Assembly (NCBI GenBank): GCA_020086605.1
Contig: JACBWW010000004.1
Coordinates: 43,129,770 to 43,193,769, forward strand
Length of the DNA stretch: 64,000 bases
Source: Lanius collurio
Taxonomy: Eukaryota; Chordata; Aves; Passeriformes; Laniidae
Reading direction: 5' to 3'
Made by a program: the position numbers and the translations under genes. The notes beneath the pieces were generated by a model. It had not been told where the DNA came from, did not search any database, and saw only the letters and a list, made by a program, of their open reading frames with translations. This document shows, in pieces, positions 36,307 through 64,000 of this stretch. How positions within the stretch are numbered: the first letter of the stretch is position 1; every line of letters begins with the position of its first letter.

Positions 36307-39300
36307 CTGCAAGTTGAAAAGTAGTATTTAAAAATACTTGAACAGTAATTTGTTTACCTCAACAGAAGATGAAAATAGAACAAGTCATTGTTTAAAACCT
36401 CAATACAAATTAACAGCTGCTGGTTTTGCTAAGAAATTCATCATGCATAATCCCTCAGAGTAAACTAAATAACTACCACAATACTCAACTCAAACTAAAA
36501 CTTGTTCAGTTTTTTAACAGTCTGTCAGGTGGATTAACCCTCCTAGAACTTATTTCTTCTGTTAAATACTCCAGATACTAATGCATTTCTACACAGTCAT
36601 GGGTCTTCAGTCTGAAGATAAGTGCCACAGTTTCCTAGACTAGCTCTGCATTCTATCAAAAAAAATAAGCTAAAGAAGAAGACAGAAACGTATTATTTTC
36701 TATTTCCTTGACAGTATCACAGTAAATAATGAATTTTTCATCTCTGCCTATATAGCATACTTGAGCTGGAAACAATGAAAGTTCAAATGAATTAATTACA
36801 GTAACTTCCAAAATACTCTTTTATCACCCAAGCAGAAAAATGTTTCACTTGTATGTCTAATCAAGGTTATTTTTGTGAGTAGCTGCTTCTGACACTCTAC
36901 AACGTGCCTAAAACTGTTGCTAGATAAAGAGAAGAAAAACACGGAAGAGAAGAAAATTATTTATCAAGAGAGAGGTTTTGACAGTAGCTAGGAAGGTAGA
37001 GTCCCCTGTATAAAGATTTGCCTTGAATTTATTTATCAGGAGTCAGAAAGCAAAGAGGAAAGAGAGAAGTTAAGATCTCATTATTAACAATGACTATAAC
37101 CAAGTTTAGCACAGCTACCCCAGCCCCCAATATCTAAATTAGCTCTCCTGAGAAACCAGAAGGAGCCAGATTGTCTAACTTATTCTGCTGTTCTTTGTTT
37201 TCTGGGTTGAAATAGCCAAGCCCATACATGTATTTAAGTAACAGAAATTGGGGGCTTTTACCCCCATTTTAAACAGCTGATCACAAATTCCAGTAATGAT
37301 TCCCTACCATTCAGAAGCCCAGGCAGTATTTTCCAGTACCAAACTTTCACGAAAGGAGATGTTACTCTGCTAGTCAAATTCAGAACAAAAAGTAGCTTCA
37401 ATCATTCATCAGCGTCGACAGGTCTGATTTCTCCCATTCTGTGAAGGCCAAACAGTCTGATCTCAGGCCCAGCTTCCAATAGAGGGCTACCAAAGAAGAA
37501 CCTAAGTGCTAATGCCAACTTGAGCGGCAGCCCAGAGATTGCATGCACTCTTCCATCTGGAAAATGCTGAATCCTGCTCTAAGCTGCAAAAGCAACACTT
37601 TCACATCCATTTCAAACAGAGGTGAAAAGCTTCATTAATTTTTGACAGTACTAACAGTGTACTTCAGATTATTCCACTGGAAGTTGTTTACATCTCCCAA
37701 ATAAGCCTAGGAGCCCACCCTTCAGGTTAAGCCCAGGAACAAACAAAATGGGCTTCTGGCAGAGTAGGTGTTACACCAGCTCAGGCAGATTTACCTCCAA
37801 ACTCTTCCTCTTGCCCTAAACATAACAAGAGAAAGTGGCAATGCCAGCAACCACCCTGCTAGAGCAAAACAGAAGATTTTTACAATGCTACAGGTGAAGA
37901 AATACAGGAGCACAAATTAATCTTTCCTTCCATGACAACAGAAGGCAAGGGAAAAAAAGATACTATTAAAAAGGTAAAACAGAGCAAAATGACCTAATAT
38001 CAGAGTTCAGCCAACAAGTTACATGAACCCAGTCACTAACAGATGAGGCAACAGTAAGCAACTAAAAATGAGGACTCGCATTACTTAAAAATTATCCTCA
38101 AAGACTTGTGGCTTCCAACCTAGGCCCAGCGACAGAGCTAATGGAAAAGACTCTGCTCCACGTATAAATTCTTCTGCTCAGCTGGTTGTGCTGTATTTCC
38201 TGCAGGGAACTACTTCTCAAGCCTGCTGAGGGAAGACAAGATCCTAGTTCGTGTTTGCAAAACACGGAAAAACGTTTTAATTCATGATTCATAATTCAGC
38301 TGAATTCATCTCCACTGGAACAGACATGAATTGGGCATGTTCTGACAAAAGCCATTCACCCAAGTAACAAGAAACATCAACCAAAAAAGAGAAAAAAAGA
38401 CACCATTCCCTAGTGCAAATACATACTTCAAGTCTTGTTTTACTCCCTAAAGTTGTGCCTTTGGCAATTGGAAAGTAAAAAGAAGTATATAAATAAATAA
38501 ATAGAAGAAACTTCCTTAGAAGATAGCTTGTGATTCCCAGTTGCATTCCAGCGCTCTTGCACTGACTTCACTGCCATAGAGTCACCAACAAAACTGTTCA
38601 AGACAAGCTGGTGAGGGCAGTAGAGGGGAGACAAAGGTAATTTTAGAGATAAAGCGCACACCAGTTGAAGAAGAACAGTGCCAAAGCACTGAGACTTCAC
38701 GTCCATCATCTTCATTACCTTCCAAGCAAGTGCGCTCAGTTTTCAGCCAATGTAGACATGAAAAAGCAATCAGAACCCAAGGAAATAACAGCAGGCCTCA
38801 TTATTATCACCACCAGTAAGAGGCTAAATTAGTGCCTCATTTCTTCTGGACAGTTCTCTGTTTTCAAATGACTCATGTAGATGAAGCTTTGGGGATGGAG
38901 ACCAGATCAAGCCCCTGTCCCAATGCTGTTGTTGCTACTGCTGCAACTTGTCTGGCACAAATGTCACACACCATCATCATTTAAAACTGCAGGAAACTGT
39001 AAACTCAAAGCACACTAGGATAGGCAAAGTGCACTGAAAGGACAATATCCTGAAGGACACAAAGGAAAAATCTATACACTGGCAAGATGTACTCATAAGT
39101 ATACACAGAATAAATCTTCTCTGCCTTGCACAAACCTTCTAAACACAACAAAAATACAAAGCAGGAAACTGCAATGCTCCTGAACTCACAGGAAGGCTCC
39201 TGCCCACAGCTGCTAAGTGTTCTTCGTAACTACAACAACTCAGAAGGAAAAGTTGCAACTTCCGTTTCAGAGGCACTGGCATGTAACCCCGTGGGAAGCC

Positions 39301-40194
39301 GCAAACGTAACAGTCTGATACTTCATGTAAGGATATTAAGAAGGGATCGTAACAAAATAGTTAAGGAAGAAACTAATTAACCTGTTCCACAAGCCCCGAA
39401 CATCAGCAATACTTAGGCTGACCTCGGAAGTTTTCTTAAAGGAACACTACTTTGTTTAGAGATGACCTCATAAAAATTTTCCTAGTGATTTTGTTTTCAC
39501 TGTAACTCCCACAATCGCTTCTCTACCTTTATATTTCGAAGCTTCGTGAGCAGATGTTACAGGAAGGCAGTCTAGCAAATCCTAAGGGCATCGGTATTAT
39601 GTGTAGTAACAATCGCAGCAGCAGAGAAAACTTCAAACAAGCCCTCAACTGGGAAACAAGGAACTCGAAAGGCAAAACCGAGCCCCCCGACTCGCCCGCC
39701 ACGCTGCGGCAACACAACGCCGTGGCTGAGGCCAGGCAAACGCATCGCACCCCAGCCAAGCGACGAAAGCCTCGACTCAAGCCGAGTGCGGCGGACTGAG
39801 AGCGCCGGGGGCACCGCTCGCCACAAACAGCCCTCCCGCCCTCCTCCTCCCCCGCTCTCCCGGGAGGGCGGGGACAGGGCGGGCGCGCTGCCAGGCAAGC
39901 GCGGCCATACATGCGGCCGGAACCCCTGCGTTCCCCGCCGCCAGGCACGGAGCAAAGCGGGACCCCTTCTGTGGACCCAAACTTCTCGAACCGGCCTTAA
40001 AATGGGGCCGCGGCGGGCCTCGCGCAAAACCCTTCGGTTGGGCGGCTGCGACCGCCGCCGTGCTCCGCCCCTGAGCGGGCCCAGACAGAATCCCCAGTCC
40101 CGCGCCCCAGCGGCGGGGCCCGGGTCCGTCCGTCTGCTATCCCTGCCGGGTCCCCGGGGCGCAGGGCCCAGAGTCCGGGGCCGCCCGCCCTCAC
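36307..40194 (-). other. NAP1L4: NAP1L4 first intron (3.9 kb)
   Basis: Runs from the CpG-island exon 1 donor to the start-codon exon. Its 5' part (from about 39,690 up) is still inside the CpG island. No coding exon is recognised. Long open frames at 39.5-40.4 kb on both strands follow from the CpG-rich composition. Confidence 0.55.
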
Positions 40195-40520
40195 CTGCCC
40201 GCGCCCCTCACGCCGCAGAGGCCGCAGCGCCGCCGGGCTCCTCGCAACCTCCTCGCTCGGGCAGCGCCGCCGCCAACAAAGCCGCGTCCCATTGGCCGCG
40301 GCGCCGGCCCCTCCCTCAGCAAGGGCGCTGCTGATTGGCCACGGCGGCGCCGCGGCCGCCACGCCGCACGCGGGGCATGTTGACTGTCCGGCGGCTCGCG
40401 GCTCGGCCAATCAGATAGCGCGGGCGGGGGGCGCGCGGGGCCGCGAGCGCGCGCGGGGCGAGCTCGTGATGAGGGGCGGGGCGGGGCCGGGGGGGGGCGG
40501 CGCGTGCCCGGGCCCTTAAA
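39690..40520 (-). promoter_or_regulatory. CpG-island promoter of NAP1L4
   Basis: Dense CpG and GC over about 830 bp against an AT-rich background, with no TATA box at a suitable place. CCAAT boxes on the minus strand lie at 40291-40295 and 40334-40338 (GGCCAATCAGC, a good NF-Y site); one lies on the plus strand at 40407-40411. GC boxes (GGGGCGGGG) and a G-run cluster lie at 40473-40500. This is a typical housekeeping promoter, consistent with ubiquitous NAP1L4 expression. Confidence 0.85.
40195..40260 (-). other. NAP1L4: NAP1L4 non-coding exon 1 (5'UTR)
   Basis: A consensus donor GGGCAG|GTGAGG (plus-strand boundary 40194/40195) lies inside the CpG island, the right place and strand for exon 1. 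The upstream end is estimated from CCAAT boxes at 40291-40295 and 40334-40338 and could lie anywhere from about 40230 to 40280. Confidence 0.5.
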
Positions 40521-43500
40521 GTGACAGCAACACCCCTTTCCTCCTTGGCTCCTCCAACTTCCATCCAAGAGTTATCTTCAGCAATCTGCAGGAACTTCCC
40601 GGACTATGTGTGCCGGGCGCTGCCGTCCCTCCAACAAATATCAGGGTGGCTGGAGTCCCACAGGAGAACCGGGGCCTGTGACCACGAGGCTCTTTCCAGC
40701 TGCCTCAGCAACCTCCTCCTGATCTGGGGGCCGGTCCCAAACACCTACAACAGTGTCACTGTATCAGCCCTTAATTCTCATCCTAAACTCTCAACTCATT
40801 CATCTGTCCCTGGGCAGAGCTCAAGCAACTCCACCACCTCGCCTCTCTGACCTGTCCTTGAAAGTACACAGCCATCCATGACAACATTCCAGCCGTGTGG
40901 GCTTTCCCCTCTTATCTCAGCGATCACAATGAGATCCCTCCATGCCTCAGTAATTGCAATTTGTCATTAAGATTATCCATGCTGGGAGATTATCCATGCA
41001 GTTTCTGAGGCACCGTGCCTGGCCTGTGAAATGTAGTGCTGCTTTACAGCTCCTCCACAGCAAAGGCGGACGTGGCAGTGCCCATCTTCTGCTCGGACAC
41101 AATTCTCTGTTAAAGCAAGCCAAGATAATCCCACCATCAGCCCACGTTCTGCGTGCCTGGCAGTCTGCAAGCACTGGTGTGAGCAAAGAGACAATTTCAG
41201 CACCTGGAGCCACTTCCAGAATTTTAGTCATCTTCCACTCAATAGGGAAAAAATCTCTAACCCTTTTCTCCTGTCAGGGAATTCCCTTGTTCTATAAAAA
41301 GGTTCTCTCCAGATCTGCAGCTCGGATTTCTGTAATGACTAGTGTTTGGAACCATTGAGACTAATAATACTTTATAAATTGACAACTAGTCAATATATTA
41401 ATGTTGGATTAATTGATTTGCAGTAGGAATTTAAGTTACAGGAATAACTAAGGAATCTTTTACTACATAGATACCAATACTGTAATTAAAAATGAGACCA
41501 TTTTGAAAGAATTGCAGGAATTTTGTAGGCAGTTGCACAACAAGCAGATTTCGTGAGCCAGAGGACGTTAAGTGGAAGGTTCCCCTTCTTTACTTTGCTT
41601 CCAGCTCCTTTTCCCTGTTTCTCCAACCCAGTCCTTTTTGTAACATCAGCAGGTTAACGGCCTTCTCATACTTCCATTAATCCTTAATTTTGGGGCAACT
41701 TTATTCATGGTAGTGGCTATGCCTGATTCTCAGTATTCCAAAGAAGAGCAAAATGAACTCTTAAAGAAGGGTTTATCTGAAGGTATTCCTACTCCACACT
41801 TTTGTGCTTGCTGCTGGCTCAGACCTATCAAGTATTCTATCAAGTATTTTTAAGATTTTTCTCTCAATCTCCATTTTGTTAAAAGCTACTCAGATGCTGA
41901 GTACAAACACCAAACTTTGTCTCCTACAAAGATGTAAGAGAGGTTTTGCCTGACTATGAGATCCAGCTGTATCTTTCTGTGCTTGTATATCAAGGTAAAC
42001 ACACATTTCAATTGCCTTGCACCTCTGTATTTTTAGTGTCCCTCTCCAAAGGCATTAAATCTCCCATGATCAATGATGGATTTTTGCTGACTGCTGTCTA
42101 ACCTCTCAAAGCACAGTGCTAGACTTTAGGACTGTGGATAAAGCACAATCTGTGGAGTCATCTTGCTGTCAGGTGCTGCTACCCTGCAGAGAGCTGCAGG
42201 ATATCTGCTGAATCACCCTGGCTCAATTTAAGCACCCAGCCTTACGTACAAGAGCTTGGAGAACCAAAACCAAGGGAAGGAATTGTGCCAGAGCTGCCAG
42301 ACAGATGCACTTGACACTGGAGAGCAAGCTTAGGCTGAGATCTGTAACTAGAATTAAACTGTCTGTGTCTTCTGCCCTTGGGTGGGTATTAATGGAAACT
42401 GCTCTCACTGGGTGAGATGCCAGACATTCACAGCCTAATCTGAGATGTAAGACTTAGTCTGTCAATGACTTTTCCTGCAGGGGTGAAGAAATTGCTAAGC
42501 AGAGTCTTGGCACTAAGTAGCTGATGTGCTTCTTAATTAATCTGTTCAAGGCACTTTAAGTACTATGCATGTGGTACATATATAGAAATTGCCTTGTGAA
42601 ACCACAGAGTGGAATAAAATTCCTTCCCATGTTTGTGTGGTAGAAGTTGTGTAATTAAGGAGGCAGCTAAAGTTGGCCCAACAACTACCACCAGCTGAAA
42701 ATGCTTAAAACTTACCTTCAACTTCTTTTTTCTACATTTTAAGCTGTGTCCGGTATGTGGCAGTGAGTTGCTTATTTGCATGCTTAAAATGCATCCAAGC
42801 CTTTGTGCAAGCAGACAGCAAATAAAAATGTTAGCATAAACAGGTCAAAGAGAGTATCACAAATGTAATCAGCACTCATCAGTTGAAAGTCTTCAAAAAG
42901 ATTGATGGCATCAAAGTTCATACTGAACAATTCACAGATTTTTCTACCGGTATCTGAACAAACTGAGCAATGGGAGGAATTTGTTCTCTTTAGTGAAGCA
43001 GTATTCATATTTGACATTAATGGCAATATTCACATCAGAAAGGCTGAAAGGCACACTCTGAGCAAGAGACAATTAAAATTTGTTGCTGCCAAGTTCGGCC
43101 TTCAGGCAAGGGTACAATTAAAAACAGAAACACCTCTCTTTTATCTTCCCTTGCCATCTCTGAATAAATTCTTTGATAAGTGGGAAATGAAAAGCTCCAT
43201 GTTGTATAAGCAAGATGAGGTCTGTGTTCCAGAAAACAAAAATATTTTAAAATTCTAAGATTTTGCTATGAGGATTTTAATTTTCATAATGCTTAGAAAA
43301 TCATATTTCAGACTGGCTTCTCTGAGAGTGTGTATGCATATATGACCTTAAAAAAACCAAACAAAACCAACAAAAAATTGAGATACTGTGTAGTCTGTCC
43401 TCTTCCTTTTTCTGTCTGAGACAGATGACTAAGACACTGCAAACCATTGCTGTTGCATTCCCTTTTCCTGCTTGCCAGGTCTCTCTCACAAAGCAAGTGC

Positions 43501-45735
43501 AGTGGAATTCACTTAAATGCCACCTTGAGGGATTGCCAGGGAATAGGTATTGTCTGTGCAATTCAGTAATCCCAGAGATCAACTGGCACACCCACACTGA
43601 AAAAGTCATTTTAAGCAGCATGCATCCAAGCCTGGCTGCAGCATTCTTTGTTTGTTACCAAGTTTTCCTTCACCAGGATTTTACGCATACTGAATTAAAA
43701 AAAAATACCGAGGGAGGGAGGGAGGAAGCAGTGTGTGCATGTGGGAAGCATACAGAAAGACTGGAAAATAACCTTTGGAAAATTTGAGTCTGAAATGCTC
43801 CCTAGATCCATGCAAGGAGAGTTATTCCAGAAACAAAATGAAACAAAAAGGAAAAACGGCATTAAAAAAAATTTCTTTTACATTGATATAGTAGGTAAGT
43901 AATGGAATTGGATTAGGTTCTACAAAAAAACCTATCAGGAAGGGAAAAAAAACAACATGTGGGGGAAAAAGGCAGGATGTTATCATGGAGATGCCATGAA
44001 CTCCGGTCCAGGACAGCAATGGATCCACAGCATCTTCTCCATAGTTAAATACTAACTCGCCTTAAGTAAGTGCTAACTGAGACCACCAAAAAGAATTTCT
44101 GTACACAAATTCCTGTCACTATCTGTCATTAAGTAGCAGCTTCAGAAGCAGCATAGGCATGTGCCATCCTTTCAAAGATACCCTGAGTGCACATGCATCT
44201 TCAGGGAGCATGTTGGGAAGAAAACAATGAGCTGATAATGCTGAAGGGAGTTAGGATCTAAAATGCTGCAAAAAATGTAATTGAACCTTTTCTGTTCCCA
44301 GACCAAAGGACGGAGAAGTTGCCCTCATGGCTGTAGCTGGCTGCTTAAAGTATCATTGTGCAGTTTAAACATGCATGTATACAATTGATTAGAAATCAGC
44401 AGAATAATCAAATATTGAATGCAAAATTAATTGAATTAGTAATACCAAGCTAAAGGAAAAGCTCTGTAAACCACATTTCAAAAAGATGGTTGTGGAATAA
44501 AGAGAAGCTCAATGTTCTCCCCCACTGCACAAAGTTCACATACAAATTGTACTTCACAACAGATTTTATTTTCTGCACACAAGATGCATGTGCTTTACTG
44601 ACCTTAACATTATGTATGTTTTCAAAGGCAAATACAGGCAAATTAGAAAAAAAAAGTACTAGATCTTTCTGTTATTCCAAATAATGGGTTAATTCTTCAG
44701 AAGGAGGAATATAAATATAAAAATATGAAGGAAAAGCAAAAATGTTTTATCTCTTAATTAAGGAAAGGAACATAATCTGATGATTGTAGCAGGAATTTAA
44801 GAGTTGAGAGAGCAGAGGTGTCCTTTCTACATGTCACCTTGAGAATACTCAATGAATATCATTCTGCAAATCAGACACTTGGCTGTTCTGGGTAGCTGCA
44901 AAGTAGGTGAGATATTTTTTAGGATTTCATGAACTTTAGTTCATCTAGTAGCTTCTGCCAGTGAAATGCATTGTTAGGCAATGAAGAGCTCTCCCTGCAG
45001 GTATAATATGACCATACAACATCAGAAAGGTTATTATCTCAGGGTTAAATCATCATGTTAAAAACATCAGTCTAGAATACAGAGCAATGTCTAGCTGTAT
45101 TCCTAACTGCAACCAATTCACAAATTCAGTTGGAAACCCTCTGTTAATTCCCCATGGCTCTGAACTGGTAATTAGGTATGGAGTACTTTGGGTAATCAGG
45201 TACTTTGGCAGGGCTCCTGTTTCCTTGAAGGGATAGCTCCAAGAACACACCACCTCTGCCATCAGCCCTTCATGTCTTCCCCACCTGTTTGTTCAATGCA
45301 GGTGCATTTGCCTTGTACTTACCCACTTGACTGCAACTGCAGGTTGATGATCTGTTCCCTTTTTCAACAAAGGGACTGCTAACTTCTACTATGCAAAGTG
45401 TTCTGGGTATACTTAGGTGAGTTTTTAATAACAGCAGCTAGAATAAGTATCACAGTGGAACTACCCACTTTTCCTGCTTATGTAAAGATATTTAAGTCAT
45501 CTGGAAAATACTGTTCTTACTGTGGGGCAAATTACTCAGCTCCCCTTTAGCAGTAAATTTAAATCTAACACTGGGTCTTAGATAGAGATCAGTTGGCAGG
45601 ACAAATTAACCAAAGCCTGGACAGCTAGAATGAACAGGAATCCTTATGTGGATTTGTTGACTGAGCAGCACCTTCATAAACAGGACTGGCAACCATTGTT
45701 GCTACTGTTGAGAAGAAACTTCTTACAGGTTGGCT
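40521..45735. other. Intergenic spacer between NAP1L4 and CARS1
   Basis: AT-rich spacer of about 5 kb. The best open frame, plus strand 42905-43258 (117 codons from its ATG), has no recognisable domain or splice context. A frame at the island edge, 40521-40850, begins with GTG and not ATG. A small (GGGA)n patch lies near 43710. I see no gene or RNA gene. Confidence 0.5.
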
Positions 45736-45903
45736 TAATGATGGATTTTTATTGCATTTCCAGATGACATTATTAACCCACGTAAACAGGAATTTTGCTT
45801 TGCACATAATAGAAAGTGTAAACAGAAATTTGAGCATCAGTATATGCTCACTTCTTCAATGGGAACCCAGCACTCGCCTTCTAAATAAAAAGTCCTGTTG
45901 TTT
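45735..45903 (-). other. CARS1: CARS1 3'UTR
   Basis: Follows the TGA at 45904-45906. AATAAA on the transcript strand (plus TTTATT, 45748-45753) is the nearest canonical poly(A) signal, giving a short UTR of about 170-185 nt. The downstream GT-rich element is weak, so the exact end is uncertain. Confidence 0.5.

Positions 45904-64000
<18,097 letters not shown>

Noticed and set aside
39529..40568. Several long open frames on both strands in the CpG island (up to 182 codons)
   Set aside because: Arg/Pro/Ala/Gly-rich peptides expected from CpG-rich DNA with few stop codons; the region is explained by the NAP1L4 promoter, exon 1 and intron 1.
40521..40850. 109-codon plus-strand frame at the island edge, possible divergent gene
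   Set aside because: It begins with GTG, has no ATG near its start and no similarity to a known protein; kept only as a possible non-coding divergent transcript.
42902..43258. 118-codon plus-strand frame in the intergenic spacer
   Set aside because: AT-rich sequence, first codon TTG followed by ATG, no recognisable fold or neighbouring exon; likely chance.

Overview
This is vertebrate nuclear DNA, most likely from a bird. It carries two multi-exon genes with clean GT-AG introns, a CpG-island promoter and two CR1-type LINE fragments (the dominant avian retroposon). The gene order matches the NAP1L4-CARS1 segment that lies next to the KCNQ1/CDKN1C/PHLDA2 cluster in amniotes. Species cannot be fixed from the sequence.

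Layout. (1) 1-12,237: intergenic, mixed GC, with simple repeats near 6.2-7.2 kb and a CR1 fragment at 9.7-10.0 kb; no coding exon recognised. (2) 12,238 to about 40,260, minus strand: complete NAP1L4 (nucleosome assembly protein 1-like 4), with a CpG-island promoter, an untranslated first exon, 14 coding exons and a 1.2-kb 3'UTR. The exons join without a frame break into a 383-residue protein ending in CKQQ. (3) about 40,520-45,730: 5-kb intergenic spacer without a recognisable gene. (4) about 45,730-64,000, minus strand: the 3' part of CARS1 (cytoplasmic cysteinyl-tRNA synthetase), 13 coding exons and 446 complete codons. These cover the zinc-site Cys/His/Glu, the KMSKS loop, the anticodon-binding region and the eukaryotic C-terminal extension. 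Its 5' half lies beyond the right edge.

The two genes are head-to-tail on the minus strand: CARS1 transcription ends about 5.4 kb before the NAP1L4 start. They share no pathway (histone chaperoning; tRNA charging), so this is conserved synteny and not functional linkage.

No novel multi-gene system was found. The features most worth a second look are a pair of about 88%-identical unidentified sequences in two NAP1L4 introns, each led by a small hairpin; a solo-LTR-like element with a long inverted repeat in a CARS1 intron; a 23-nt frame-critical microexon; and alternative NAP1L4 C-termini with and without a prenylation-type CKQQ end.
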